DNA of 64,000 nucleotides, from assembly GCA_045630965.1 (NCBI GenBank), contig JAZQTU010000006.1, positions 1 through 64,000 of the forward strand, given 5' to 3'. The notes beneath the pieces are model-generated. The model ran no database searches, was not told the DNA's origin, and worked only from the letters and a program-made list of their open reading frames with translations. The position numbers and the translations under genes are program-made. The stretch's first letter is position 1; every line of letters begins with the position of its first letter. Shown here piece after piece: positions 17,874 through 27,174 of the stretch. The stretch comes from HGM04593 sp045630965 (GTDB taxonomy: Bacteria > Bacteroidota > Bacteroidia > Bacteroidales > Bacteroidaceae).

Positions 17874-19172
17874 ATGCTTTTACAATTATTATTTGTCCTT
17901 ACATTCATTATACTCGGTACACTTACGGGTGGTATCGGACTCGGTGTAATGGGTGGTATGGGAGTTGCTGTGCTTACATTCATATTCGGGCTTGAACCTA
18001 CAGCTCCGCCTATCGATGTGATGCTGATGATTGCTGCTGTTATTTCTGCAGCTGCGTGCATGCAGGCGGCCGGTGGCCTTGATTATATGGTGAAACTTGC
18101 TGAACGTATTTTACGTAAGCATCCACAGTATGTTACTATTATAGCTCCGCTTGTAACATATACATTCACATTCCTTGCCGGAACCGGTCATGTTGCCTAT
18201 TCGGTACTTCCGGTGATTGCAGAGGTGGCTACGGAAACGAAGATACGTCCCGAAAGACCTTTGGGTATTGCCGTCATTGCTTCGCAGCAGGCTATTACAG
18301 CATCTCCTATCTCTGCGGCAACCGTTGCGCTTTTGGGGCTGTTGGCCGGTTATGATATAACTCTGTTCGATATTCTCAAAATCAGTATACCGGCAACGCT
18401 TGTAGGTGTTCTCGTAGGTGCTCTTGCCTCGATGAAGGTAGGTAAGGAACTCGTGGATGACCCCGAATACAATAAACGTCTGCAGACTGGTGAATTCGTT
18501 AACAAGCATGTTGAGTTGAATGATATCAAGAATGTCTTCAAGGCACGCTTGTCTGTCGTGCTCTTCATTTTTGCCACATTGCTGGTTGTCCTTTTCGGCT
18601 CAATCCCGTCATTGCGTCCATCATTCAATGGCGAGGCTCTAAATATGCCGTCGTTGATAGAGATTGTGATGTTGTCGGCTGCGGCAATAATACTGCTCGT
18701 GACGCGTACCAATGGTAAGGCTGCGGCGCAGGGTAGTGTCTTCTCTGCCGGGATGCAGGCTGTTGTGGCTATATTCGGTATAGCATGGATGGGCGATACA
18801 TTCATAAACGGTAATATCGGAGAGCTTACCGATTCTATAAAAAGTGTTGTAACAGAAATGCCATGGCTTTTTGGTGGAGCATTGTTCGTTATGTCTATAC
18901 TGCTTTATAGCCAGGCTGCAACAGTACGCGCAATTGTTCCGTTGGGAGTTGCATTGGGGCTTAACCCAATGATGCTGATAGCTCTGTTCCCGGCTGTTAA
19001 CGGATATTTCTTCATACCGAACTATCCTACATTAGTAGCGGCAATAAATTTTGACCGTACCGGAACGACACGTATTGGTAAATGGATTCTTAACCACTCA
19101 TTCATGATGCCTGGGCTTGTTGCTACAGGTGTTGCATTGGCTGTAGGTCTTTTGCTTATACAGATTTATTGA
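17874..19172 (+). CDS. dcuB: Anaerobic C4-dicarboxylate transporter
   Basis: 432 residues with about ten hydrophobic membrane spans. It matches the DcuA/DcuB family in length and in features such as TAPPIDVMLMIAAVISAAAC, TGHVAYSVLPVIAEVA and RPLGIAVIASQQAITASPI. Dcu carriers exchange aspartate, fumarate or malate for succinate across the inner membrane during fumarate respiration. DcuA and DcuB cannot be separated by eye; the symbol is the closest choice. Its place after glutaminase, asparaginase and a porin suggests import of aspartate produced outside and export of succinate. Confidence 0.92.
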   Translation: MLLQLLFVLTFIILGTLTGGIGLGVMGGMGVAVLTFIFGLEPTAPPIDVMLMIAAVISAAACMQAAGGLDYMVKLAERILRKHPQYVTIIAPLVTYTFTFLAGTGHVAYSVLPVIAEVATETKIRPERPLGIAVIASQQAITASPISAATVALLGLLAGYDITLFDILKISIPATLVGVLVGALASMKVGKELVDDPEYNKRLQTGEFVNKHVELNDIKNVFKARLSVVLFIFATLLVVLFGSIPSLRPSFNGEALNMPSLIEIVMLSAAAIILLVTRTNGKAAAQGSVFSAGMQAVVAIFGIAWMGDTFINGNIGELTDSIKSVVTEMPWLFGGALFVMSILLYSQAATVRAIVPLGVALGLNPMMLIALFPAVNGYFFIPNYPTLVAAINFDRTGTTRIGKWILNHSFMMPGLVATGVALAVGLLLIQIY

Positions 19173-19195
19173 ATTGATATTTAGACTCTATTATT

Positions 19196-20674
19196 ATGTT
19201 TTTTACATCGGGTAATATACTGTTTGTCGGTTCTATACTGATATTCTGCAGTATCCTTATAACAAAAGCCGGCGGCCGTTTCGGGTTGCCGACTTTGTTG
19301 CTTTTTCTTGTTGCCGGAATGTTGTTCGGTAGCGACGGCTTGGGAATACAGTTTGACAATGTAGGACAGGCGCAATTCGTGGGAATGATTGCTCTCTGTG
19401 TAATACTTTTTACAGGTGGTCTTGAAACGAAAATAGATGATATAAAGCCTGTACTTGGGCCTGGATTGACTCTTTCTACAATAGGTGTCCTGTTGACTAC
19501 TGCATTTACCGGTCTCTTCATATATGCTTTGTCGATGTGGAATGCTGTGTCATTCGAACTTCCTTTGGTGACCTGTTTCTTGCTTGCAGCTACAATGTCT
19601 TCAACCGATTCGGCGACTGTATTCAATATCCTCAGAGGTAAGAATATAAATTTGAAGAATAATCTTCAGCCGATGCTTGAACTGGAAAGCGGAAGCAATG
19701 ACCCTATGGCATACATTCTCACAATTGTACTCATACAGCTTGCCTTGATACTGGGTTGTGCCGATGCTGGTGCTGTTGATATGCATGTGCTGGTAGTTGA
19801 TTCGCTCAAGACACTTGTCCAGCAGTTTGCTATAGGTGCAATGATTGGTGCCGGCGCCGGCTTTGCGACCGTGTGGGTCATGCGTAAGGTAAACCTCAGC
19901 AATATACCTCTCTATTCCATAATGTTGATGAGCATTGTTTTCTTTACATTTGCGCTGACAGACATGCTTGACGGTAATGGTTATCTGGCTGTGTATATAG
20001 CCGGAATCATTGTCGGTAACAATAAGATAGATAGTCGCAGACAGGTGGTTGCTTTCTTTGACGGAATGACTTGGATTATGCAGATAGGTATGTTCTTGTT
20101 GCTTGGACTATTGGTAGACCCGAGTGAGATGTGGAAAACAGCACTTGCCGCTTTGCTGATAGGTGTATTCATGATGATATTCGCACGTCCGTTAAGTGTA
20201 TTTTTGTCGTTGATTCCTTTCAAGGGAATATCATTTAAGTCTAAAATATTCACTTCGTGGGTTGGTCTGCGAGGTGCAGTTCCTATTATTTTTGCAATAT
20301 ATCCTGTGGTGGAGCACGTACCAGGCAGCAGTGCAATTTTCAACATCGTATTTTTTATAACTCTGCTTTCTATGGTGTTGCAGGGTGGTACTATTGTTTG
20401 GCTTGCCGAAAAGTTGTCATTGATGCTTCCTGCTGAGAATGAGAAACAGTTTGATGTTGAATTGCCCGACGAGGCCGGTGAACAGAGTGAGATTACTGTT
20501 ACCAAAGAGCTTATTGCCGAAAAGGGAAATACGTTGCAATTGCTTGGATTGCCCAAGGGGGTGCTTGTGGTGATGATTAAGCGTGGGGACAGATATATCG
20601 TTCCAACGGGAACTGTTGAACTGCAACCTGGTGATCATTTGCTTACAATTGCAAGTTCAGATATAGATTCCTGA
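19196..20674 (+). CDS. Potassium/proton antiporter, CvrA/NhaP2-like
   Basis: 492 residues. The first ~400 contain about a dozen membrane spans of the CPA1 cation/proton exchanger type, with GGRFGLPTLLLFLVAGMLFG near the start, ATMSSTDSATVF (an acidic-residue helix typical of these antiporters) and LEGS-like LELESGSNDPMAY. The C-terminal ~90 residues form a soluble TrkA-C-like domain (LPKGVLVVMIKRGDRYIVP). It starts 23 bases after dcuB and is probably the last gene of that run. It would exchange K+ or Na+ for protons. With ammonia-releasing enzymes upstream, a part in pH control is plausible but not proven. Confidence 0.88.
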   Translation: MFFTSGNILFVGSILIFCSILITKAGGRFGLPTLLLFLVAGMLFGSDGLGIQFDNVGQAQFVGMIALCVILFTGGLETKIDDIKPVLGPGLTLSTIGVLLTTAFTGLFIYALSMWNAVSFELPLVTCFLLAATMSSTDSATVFNILRGKNINLKNNLQPMLELESGSNDPMAYILTIVLIQLALILGCADAGAVDMHVLVVDSLKTLVQQFAIGAMIGAGAGFATVWVMRKVNLSNIPLYSIMLMSIVFFTFALTDMLDGNGYLAVYIAGIIVGNNKIDSRRQVVAFFDGMTWIMQIGMFLLLGLLVDPSEMWKTALAALLIGVFMMIFARPLSVFLSLIPFKGISFKSKIFTSWVGLRGAVPIIFAIYPVVEHVPGSSAIFNIVFFITLLSMVLQGGTIVWLAEKLSLMLPAENEKQFDVELPDEAGEQSEITVTKELIAEKGNTLQLLGLPKGVLVVMIKRGDRYIVPTGTVELQPGDHLLTIASSDIDS

Positions 20675-20811
20675 AATAAAGAGGTTGACTAAAAAGGCTC
20701 TTTTGTTGTTACGCTCACCCTTAAAATGCTCATTTACGTTTAGTAAACTGCGCTTTTTCGGGTTTCGCAAGCCTAAAAATAGTTCTTTTTATTCATACCT
20801 CGGTAAAGAAA

Positions 20812-20844
20812 GAGGGTGACCCAATTTTATTTTGGATCACCCTC
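20812..20844 (-). terminator. Terminator hairpin next to rnpB
   Basis: GAGGGTGACCC-type and GG(A)TCACCCTC arms surround a T/A-rich loop, followed on the minus strand by a T-rich run. It lies 8 bases past the rnpB 3' end. On the plus strand it is also followed by T's, so it may serve both directions. Confidence 0.65.
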
Positions 20845-20851
20845 TGTTTTT

Positions 20852-21197
20852 ACAGTCAGCCTATAAGCCGGGTTCTGTGCCCTTTGCAGGGTGTCTGTCA
20901 TTCATCTATACTTTATGTCACCATAAAGCTAAAGCGTTCTACCCTCCGGCTCGGACGAGCTACCCTCAAGCGCCGGTTTACATGAACTTGCAGCCTCCAA
21001 GACGCACGGCACGTGCATCGCTGCACGCCCGGTGGGCTCTTACCCCACCTTCTCACCCTTACCTGCAGGCAGGCGGTTATTTTCTTCTGCGTTACTCTAC
21101 TCTCACGAACAGCTTTCTGTTAGGAAGTGGAGTGCTCTGTGCTGCCCGGACTTTCCTCCTTTGTCTTACAACAACGGCGACAGACCGGCTGACTGTT
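20852..21197 (-). ncRNA. rnpB: RNase P RNA, bacterial type A
   Basis: Read on the minus strand, this ~346-nt segment holds the 5' consensus GAGGAAAGTCCGGGC and the 3' consensus ACAGAACCCGGCTTA. The two ends pair (CAGTCAGCC with GGCTGACTG). It is the catalytic RNA that matures tRNA 5' ends with protein RnpA. Mature ends are estimated from the pairing and may be off by a few bases. The promoter box is at 21219-21226 and a hairpin terminator follows. Confidence 0.95.
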
Positions 21198-21218
21198 GTT
21201 CCTTTCTGTTTCTGATTG

Positions 21219-21226
21219 CAAAATTA
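21219..21226 (-). promoter_or_regulatory. Putative rnpB -7 box
   Basis: Reads TAATTTTG on the minus strand, ~22 bases upstream of the predicted RNA 5' end. Confidence 0.55.
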
Positions 21227-21282
21227 AGACAAAATCTCCGAATTTTCAAATTGAAATATTTGTTATGCTCTTTTCTTTTGTT

Positions 21283-21290
21283 TACTTTTG
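21283..21290 (+). promoter_or_regulatory. Putative -7 box of the NahK-like kinase gene
   Basis: TACTTTTG matches TAnnTTTG exactly and lies 38 bases before the ATG at 21329. Confidence 0.5.
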
Positions 21291-21328
21291 CCTATAATGA
21301 CTAATAATAACCTTAAAATATTACTCCA

Positions 21329-22399
21329 ATGAACACAATTGTTTCTCAATTCAACATTCAAGGCAATGTTGTTGAAGTAGCTCCTCTGGGCAATGGTCTT
21401 ATCAACACAACATACCGTGTAAAGACTGAGGGTGATGCTCCTGATTATGTGCTCCAGCATGTGAATAATGCCATATTCCCTGATGTTGACATGCTCATGA
21501 ACAATATTGTTGCTGTTACTGAGCATATTCATGGTAAATTGGTTGCAGCCGGTGCTGATGACATTAATCGCAAAGTACTTAAGTTCGTTCCTGCAAAGGA
21601 TGGTAAGTATTACCATTTTGATGGCGAAAAGTATTGGCGTGTAATGGAGTTTATTCCTGATACAGAGGGTATGACTGCTGTAACTCCTGAAACATCTTAT
21701 ATCGTAGGTGAGACCTTCGGTAATTTCCAGGCGATGCTTGCAGATATTCCTGCAGAACTTGGTGAGACTATCAAGGATTTCCACAACATGGAGTTCCGTC
21801 TTCGCCAGTTGCGTGAGGCTGTTGCTGAAAACAAGGCTGGTCGTCTCGCAGAGGTGCAGTGGCTTGTTGATGAACTTGAGGCACGTGCCGAGGAGATGTG
21901 TAAGGGTGAGCGTCTGTATCGCGAAGGCAAGTTGCCAAAGCGTATCTGTCACTGCGATACCAAGGTTGACAATATCCTTTTTGACAAGCAGGGCAATGTT
22001 CTTTGTGTAATTGACCTTGACACAGTGATGCCTAACTTTATCTTCTCTGATTTCGGTGACTACTTGCGTTCTGCGGCTAACACCGGTAAAGAGGATGACA
22101 AGGATCTTGACAATGTCAACTTCAATATGGAAATCTTCAAGTCTTTTGCAAAGGGTTACTTGAAGTCTGCAGCTTCGTTCATCACTCCAATTGAGGTTGA
22201 GAACCTTCCATATGCAGCAGCGTTGTTCCCCTATATGCAGACTGTACGATTCCTTGCAGACTACATCAATGGTGATACATATTACAAGATACAGTATCCC
22301 GAGCACAACCTTGTACGTTCAAAGGCTCAGTTCAAATTGTTGCAGAGCGTTGAGGCTCATCAGGCTGAAATGCAGGCATTTATTGCAGAGCAGATTTGA
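21329..22399 (+). CDS. Aminoglycoside-phosphotransferase-fold kinase, N-acetylhexosamine 1-kinase-like
   Basis: 356 residues with an APH/choline-kinase fold. The catalytic loop reads HCDTKVDNILFD (about residues 207-218), with the catalytic Asp and the metal-binding Asn. The metal-binding motif follows as VIDLDTVMPNF. The N-terminal lobe (LGNGLINTTYRVK) is the nucleotide-binding region. The closest described enzymes are NahK-type kinases that phosphorylate GlcNAc or GalNAc at C1; relatives have been mislabelled as 'mucin desulfatase'. The substrate is inferred. The gene is monocistronic, with its own promoter and the hairpin at 22410-22462. It fits the amino-sugar salvage theme with the GH20 enzyme and the BadF-type kinase. 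Confidence 0.82.
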   Translation: MNTIVSQFNIQGNVVEVAPLGNGLINTTYRVKTEGDAPDYVLQHVNNAIFPDVDMLMNNIVAVTEHIHGKLVAAGADDINRKVLKFVPAKDGKYYHFDGEKYWRVMEFIPDTEGMTAVTPETSYIVGETFGNFQAMLADIPAELGETIKDFHNMEFRLRQLREAVAENKAGRLAEVQWLVDELEARAEEMCKGERLYREGKLPKRICHCDTKVDNILFDKQGNVLCVIDLDTVMPNFIFSDFGDYLRSAANTGKEDDKDLDNVNFNMEIFKSFAKGYLKSAASFITPIEVENLPYAAALFPYMQTVRFLADYINGDTYYKIQYPEHNLVRSKAQFKLLQSVEAHQAEMQAFIAEQI

Positions 22400-22409
22400 T
22401 ACAGATAAA

Positions 22410-22462
22410 CCAACAAAAAATACAGCTCGCTTCGTTACTGAAGCGAGCTGTATTTTTGTTGG
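22410..22462. terminator. Bidirectional terminator hairpin between convergent genes
   Basis: Long arms (22410-22433 and 22440-22462) with A-rich 5' and T-rich 3' ends. It serves the kinase gene on the plus strand and the FKBP gene on the minus strand. Confidence 0.88.
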
Positions 22463-22470
22463 TAATGTAG

Positions 22471-23496
22471 TTACTTGCCGTTTACTTCGAGCAATTCTAC
22501 GTCGAAACGGAGTGCTGCGTTAGGACCGATATCCTGACCTGTACCTCTTTCGCCATATGCAAGTTCCGAAGGAATCCACAATGTGATCTTTCCACCCTTG
22601 CCAATGAGCTTCATACCCTCGGTCCATCCTTTGATAACCTGGTTAAGACCGAACTCGATAGGGCTGTCCTTGCCAGCTTCGTCAGGACGGTATGTCTTCA
22701 TCATCTCCTGACGCTGCTTAGGCATGTCGTTCCAACGGTTTGAATCGAATACTTTGCCGTTTACAGTTCTACCGGTGTAAAGAACCTTAACTTTGTCCTC
22801 GTCGTTGATAGGCTTGATTGAATCGCAACCAGCTTTTTCAATGATGTAAACAATGCCTGATTCTGTAACCTGTGCACCTTTCTTCTTGGCCATTGAAGCA
22901 AGCCATTCTTCAGACTCTTTCTTGTTCTTCTCTGGAATTACAACTGTGTAGTAGTTCTGCATGAAGTTCATAGCCTCTGACTGCTCAATCTTGCCTTCGC
23001 CATTGCGTGTATCCTCAATTGCAGCGAGAATCCATTTTGTTTCAAGTGGAAGACCGTATTCCGAAAGGCTGAAACCAATGTTTGCACCCAAAATGGCTGA
23101 AGCAATCTTCTTCTCCTTTGCGTCGGCAAAAACTTCTGTCATGCCTGTAGAATCCTGCATTGCAGCCATAACCTTGTCGTTAAGCTCGGGACCAAGATAC
23201 TTCTGTCCAAGGTCATTGATTGTCTCCTTTGTAATGGATACACCTCCTGCCTTTACTTTCTCCTTGCCGAGAGCTGTCTCCTCAAGTGTCTTTATGATAA
23301 CGTCATAATCAGCCTTGAGCTGTGGCATGATGCCGTTGATGATGGTGTTACCGATGTTCTGGCCAAGAACATAAGACAATGTATCCATTTCGTTCTTGTC
23401 ACCCTTGGTAACCTTGGATGCTTTAAGGTAATCGTTGCATGACATTGCCATCATGGCCATTGCGCATGCAAAAATTGAAATTGCTACTTTTTTCAT
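22471..23496 (-). CDS. FKBP-type peptidyl-prolyl isomerase lipoprotein
   Basis: 341 residues. The signal peptide ends in a lipobox-like MAMSC, so it is probably a periplasm-facing lipoprotein. An N-terminal FKBP_N-like dimerisation region (starting DTLSYVLGQNIGNT) appears to be duplicated or extended up to about residue 220. The C-terminal FKBP domain follows (KVLYTGRTVNGKVFDSN, then GWTEGMKLIGKGGKITLWIP and LAYGERG). The family catalyses proline cis-trans isomerisation and helps fold envelope proteins (FkpA/Mip type). The N-terminal part is longer than in FkpA. It ends next to a shared terminator. Confidence 0.88.
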   Translation of the reverse strand: MKKVAISIFACAMAMMAMSCNDYLKASKVTKGDKNEMDTLSYVLGQNIGNTIINGIMPQLKADYDVIIKTLEETALGKEKVKAGGVSITKETINDLGQKYLGPELNDKVMAAMQDSTGMTEVFADAKEKKIASAILGANIGFSLSEYGLPLETKWILAAIEDTRNGEGKIEQSEAMNFMQNYYTVVIPEKNKKESEEWLASMAKKKGAQVTESGIVYIIEKAGCDSIKPINDEDKVKVLYTGRTVNGKVFDSNRWNDMPKQRQEMMKTYRPDEAGKDSPIEFGLNQVIKGWTEGMKLIGKGGKITLWIPSELAYGERGTGQDIGPNAALRFDVELLEVNGK

Positions 23497-23524
23497 GATA
23501 TTAAATTTAGTTTATTATAATGTT

Positions 23525-24364
23525 TTACTTTTTCTTGTGGTATTCTATAAGTCCTGCCATGGGGCTTTCAACAATGTTTCCAATTGAAAGGCCAAGGCTT
23601 TCTGCAGTCTCCTTTATTTCTGTTGCAAAACTCATTCCAACACCTCCTATTATATGAATGGGGAGCCATGAACGGCGGTATACCATTGTGTTGCGCTGGA
23701 AGAATTGTGTAAAGCAATGTTTCAGCAGCATCTTAATTTCGGGGTTTTCCCTGTTTTCATGAAGGAATGGTGTGAAACTTGCAAGCCAACGGTTGGGGAG
23801 TGGTGTGTAATATACTCTTTCGAGTATGCTTGCGACATCAAGTTTGTATTGGCTGAAGAATTTCTCACAGATATTGCTTGGAAGCTGTTTTTTTATACAG
23901 TCACTTACCAGTTGTCTGCCAAGATGTGCTCCACTGCCTTCATCGCCAAGAATGTATCCCAATGAGGGCGTGTTGTCTGTGATTTTTTCTCCGTCGAAAA
24001 GGCATGAGTTTGAACCTGTGCCAAGTATACATGCTATGCCTTCTTCATGTCCGCAGAGGGCACGCGCAGCAGCCAACAGGTCACTGTATATATATATATC
24101 TTTAGTTGAGAAATATTGTTCAAGTGCATTTCTCATGCGGTTGTTGGCTGTTTCGTACGCGCAACCGGCACCATAGAAATAGATTGTTTCCGGTGCGTCA
24201 GGCTGTATGTTGCCTGCAAGTTCCGCGTCAAGTATGCTGTAAATGTCTTCAACGCTTTGCAATGTAGGGTTCAAGCCTTGTGTGTGGACTCTTGACACAA
24301 CGCTTTCACCGTCATGCAAAACCCAATCAGTCTTTGTTGAACCGCAATCAGCTATCAGTATCAT
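23525..24364 (-). CDS. BadF/BadG-type ATPase, probable N-acetylglucosamine kinase
   Basis: About 279 residues from the ATG at 24364 (MILIADCGSTKTDWVL); an in-frame start five codons upstream (24379) is possible. The ASKHA/actin-fold phosphate motifs are visible: phosphate-1 ADCGSTKTDW at the N-terminus, the adenosine/phosphate-2 region CILGTGSNSCLFDG, and LGDEGSGAHLGRQLV. The length and motifs match Bacteroidetes 'BadF/BadG/BcrA/BcrD ATPase' proteins of the N-acetylglucosamine kinase branch. It would phosphorylate GlcNAc or a related amino sugar. The AmpG-like permease gene lies upstream on the same strand, 43 bases away, which suggests uptake followed by phosphorylation of cell-wall sugars. 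Confidence 0.82.
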   Translation of the reverse strand: MILIADCGSTKTDWVLHDGESVVSRVHTQGLNPTLQSVEDIYSILDAELAGNIQPDAPETIYFYGAGCAYETANNRMRNALEQYFSTKDIYIYSDLLAAARALCGHEEGIACILGTGSNSCLFDGEKITDNTPSLGYILGDEGSGAHLGRQLVSDCIKKQLPSNICEKFFSQYKLDVASILERVYYTPLPNRWLASFTPFLHENRENPEIKMLLKHCFTQFFQRNTMVYRRSWLPIHIIGGVGMSFATEIKETAESLGLSIGNIVESPMAGLIEYHKKK

Positions 24365-24407
24365 CTCTTTAATAATCAAATCTTTTGTAAAGATAGTTCA
24401 AAAAAAT

Positions 24408-25688
24408 CTATTTCTTGCCAAAGTTAATGTCAATTTTTATTAAAGCTGATACTGCAAATGTTACGGCAGTGCATGCCATCACCCATATGAAGAAGTTTTC
24501 ATACCCCAGCCATTCCTGTATCTTGCCTGAAATCATGCCTGGCAACATCATACCTAATGACATGAATGCTGTTGATATTGCAAAATGCGCTGTCGGGTAT
24601 TTTCCTTGTGCAAAGTATATCATGTAGAGGGTGTAGGCTGTGAATCCGAATCCATAACCCAACTGTTCAATGAATATGCATGTACCTATTATAGAGATGT
24701 CACTTGGCAGAGCCATGCTCATGTATACATAAACAATGTCGGGCAACGAAATGGCTATCACCATTGGCCATAGCCAATATTTCAATCCTTTGCGCGAGAT
24801 ACATATGCCTCCGGCGATACCTCCGGCAATCAATCCGATTATTCCTACAACACCATTCACGAAACCGATATCTCCGAGGCTTAAAGCCAATCCTCCGGCT
24901 TCGTGGCTGTCCATGAGGAACAACTTGCCGATTTTGCCCAACTGTGCTTCGGGAAAACGGAACAACAGAAGGAATAAAATAGTAGTAACTATTCCCGGCT
25001 TTGTGAAATAGCTTTTTATTATATCGCCAAAATTTTCGAAAACGTTTGAAATGCTCTTTGTATTATGGCTTATATCATTTGCAGGGTGGGGTAATCTCTT
25101 GTTGTGGTATATGAAAAGCGCAGCCATTATCGCAGCTGTGGTTATGAATGTCGCACTCCATGCCAGCGTGTTGTTGTTGAACTCTTTGGCTAGTCTGTTG
25201 GCGAGCATTACCAGTATGCCGGAACTGAAAACAGTTGCTATGCGGTAGAATGTGTTTCTTATTCCCGAAAAGAACGATTGTTTTTCCTGTGGTAGTGCAA
25301 GTATGTAAAATCCGTCAAGAGCAATATCATGGGTCGATGAAACGAATGCGCCAATCATGAATGCGCATAAAGTCAATGGCAGGAAATAGGTAGTAGGCAC
25401 AGCGAATGCTATGGCTGTGAAACATATTGTCAATGCAATCTGTGAATATAGTGTCCATTTGCGACGTGTACTTATTATTTCTACAAAAGGACTCCACAAA
25501 GGTTTTATAGTCCATGGAATGAGCAGAATGCTTGTGTACAAGGCAATGTCGGTGTTGCTTATGCCCATGTCCTTGTACATGATGTCCGAAATAGATGTTA
25601 TTGCATGGTAAGGAAGACCGGAAGCAAAATAGAGCGTCGGTATCCATAGCCATGCGTTGGCGCTTTTTGATATATTGTCGTGTTTCAT
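24408..25688 (-). CDS. MFS permease, AmpG-like muropeptide transporter
   Basis: 426 residues with about twelve membrane spans. Features include WIPTLYFASGLPYHAITSIS near the N-terminus and TSILLIPWTIKPLWSPFVE, followed by STHDIALDGFYI. These are characteristic of the AmpG/PAT branch, which imports anhydro-muropeptides or GlcNAc-anhydroMurNAc for recycling. The substrate is inferred from family and from the amino-sugar kinase gene that follows. A TACCTTCG box lies at 25690-25697, ending only a few bases before the ATG, so the transcript may be leaderless or the box may be a chance match. The 3' end is 43 bases from the kinase gene. Confidence 0.82.
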   Translation of the reverse strand: MKHDNISKSANAWLWIPTLYFASGLPYHAITSISDIMYKDMGISNTDIALYTSILLIPWTIKPLWSPFVEIISTRRKWTLYSQIALTICFTAIAFAVPTTYFLPLTLCAFMIGAFVSSTHDIALDGFYILALPQEKQSFFSGIRNTFYRIATVFSSGILVMLANRLAKEFNNNTLAWSATFITTAAIMAALFIYHNKRLPHPANDISHNTKSISNVFENFGDIIKSYFTKPGIVTTILFLLLFRFPEAQLGKIGKLFLMDSHEAGGLALSLGDIGFVNGVVGIIGLIAGGIAGGICISRKGLKYWLWPMVIAISLPDIVYVYMSMALPSDISIIGTCIFIEQLGYGFGFTAYTLYMIYFAQGKYPTAHFAISTAFMSLGMMLPGMISGKIQEWLGYENFFIWVMACTAVTFAVSALIKIDINFGKK

Positions 25689-25700
25689 GTTGCGAAGGTA

Positions 25701-25753
25701 TATATAAAAAAGGAAAAACCTCGCATACCGCGAGGCTTTTCCTTTTTTATATA
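25701..25753 (-). terminator. Terminator hairpin after gdhA
   Basis: Long arms (25701-25724 and 25730-25753, one bulged base) with A/T-rich ends and a GC core, lying just past the gdhA stop on the minus strand. It precedes the AmpG-like gene, so it separates the two units. Confidence 0.85.
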
Positions 25754-25763
25754 TGGTATCTTC

Positions 25764-27098
25764 TTAAACAATACCCTGAGCCATCATGGCTTTGGCAACT
25801 TTAAGGAAACCTGCAACGTTGGCACCCTTAACGTAGTCGATATAGCCATCTTCGCATGTGCCGTACTTGACGCATGAACTGTGTATGTTATGCATGATTT
25901 CGTGCAACATCTGGTCAACCTTTTCGCTGCTCCAGTTGATCTTGCCTGAGTTCTGGCTCATCTCAAGACCTGATACCGATACACCACCTGCGTTTGAAGC
26001 CTTTCCTGGTGCATAAAGAATCTTGGCAGCCTGGAATGTGTGTATAGCTTCGGGTGTTGATGGCATGTTCGCACCTTCTGAAACGGCAATTACGCCATTG
26101 GCAACAAGTGCCTTTGCATCGTCTCCGTTGATTTCGTTCTGTGTTGCGGAAGGGAGCGCAATGTCACCCTTTTCGCACCATGGACGTGCATTCTCAACAT
26201 ATTTGCAGCCGTATTTGTCTGCATACTCCTTGATGCGTCCGCGACGTACATTCTTCAATTCCATGATGAAATCCAACTTCTCGCGGTCAATTCCGTCCGG
26301 GTCGTAGATGTAACCGTTAGAATCGCTCATTGTTACAGGCTTACCACCGAGCTGGATAATTTTCTCAACTGTGTACTGAGCTACATTTCCAGAACCTGAC
26401 ACAAGGCATGTCTTGCCTGCAATGTCAAGACCGCGTGTCTTGAGCATCTCCTGGAGGAAGTAGATGTTTCCGTATCCTGTAGCTTCGGGGCGAATGAGTG
26501 AACCGCCGAATTCAAGACCTTTACCTGTGAATACACCATTGAATTCGCGTGTGAGTTTCTTGTACATACCGAACATGTAACCGACTTCGCGTCCGCCTAC
26601 GCCAATGTCGCCGGCAGGAACGTCCATTTCAGGACCGATGTTACGCCACAATTCTGTGATGAATGCCTGACAGAAACGCATTACTTCGTTATCGCTCTTG
26701 CCTTTGGGGTTGAAGTCGGAACCACCCTTTGCACCACCCATTGGGAGTGTTGTAAGAGAGTTCTTGAATGTCTGCTCGAATGCAAGGTATTTAAGTATAC
26801 CGATATTTACTGAAGGATGGAAACGGATACCTCCCTTGTAAGGGCCAATAGCGTTGTTGTGTTGTACACGATAACCAGTGTTTACCTGTACATTGCCGTT
26901 GTCGTCAACCCATGTTACGCGGAATGTGAATATGCGGTCGGGGATACACAATCTTTCTATAAGGTTGTTTGCTTCGAATTCAGGATGCTTGTTGTACTCC
27001 TCTTCAATAGAACGGAGAACTTCTTCTACTGCCTGAAAGTATTCAGGCTCATTGGGGAATCTTTTCTTGAGATTTTCAAGTGTTGTTTCTACTTTCAT
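25764..27098 (-). CDS. gdhA: Glutamate dehydrogenase, NADP type
   Basis: 444 residues, the usual size of hexameric bacterial GdhA. The substrate-binding region reads GPYKGGIRFHPSVN (about 90) and the catalytic Lys lies in LPMGGAKGGSDF (about 120-131). The motif DVPAGDIGVGGREVGYMFG follows at about 160. The Rossmann dinucleotide-binding element is LVSGSGNVAQYTVEK, mid-protein. The enzyme interconverts 2-oxoglutarate plus ammonia and glutamate, the main ammonia-assimilation step in Bacteroides. The promoter TATCTTTG is at 27167-27174. It uses the ammonia that the glsA/ansB products release. Confidence 0.96.
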   Translation of the reverse strand: MKVETTLENLKKRFPNEPEYFQAVEEVLRSIEEEYNKHPEFEANNLIERLCIPDRIFTFRVTWVDDNGNVQVNTGYRVQHNNAIGPYKGGIRFHPSVNIGILKYLAFEQTFKNSLTTLPMGGAKGGSDFNPKGKSDNEVMRFCQAFITELWRNIGPEMDVPAGDIGVGGREVGYMFGMYKKLTREFNGVFTGKGLEFGGSLIRPEATGYGNIYFLQEMLKTRGLDIAGKTCLVSGSGNVAQYTVEKIIQLGGKPVTMSDSNGYIYDPDGIDREKLDFIMELKNVRRGRIKEYADKYGCKYVENARPWCEKGDIALPSATQNEINGDDAKALVANGVIAVSEGANMPSTPEAIHTFQAAKILYAPGKASNAGGVSVSGLEMSQNSGKINWSSEKVDQMLHEIMHNIHSSCVKYGTCEDGYIDYVKGANVAGFLKVAKAMMAQGIV

Positions 27099-27166
27099 TT
27101 TTATATTGTTTTATTTATTTGTTCAATTATATGTCTGCCTTTCGGGTGTTTTTTATTCAGACCGCG

Positions 27167-27174
27167 CAAAGATA
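27167..27174 (-). promoter_or_regulatory. gdhA -7 box
   Basis: Reads TATCTTTG on the minus strand (exact consensus), with a leader of about 65 bases before the ATG. Confidence 0.6.

Noticed and set aside
20832..21304. Plus-strand ORFs of 127 and 90 residues
   Set aside because: They lie antisense to the RNase P RNA, which explains the lack of stop codons.
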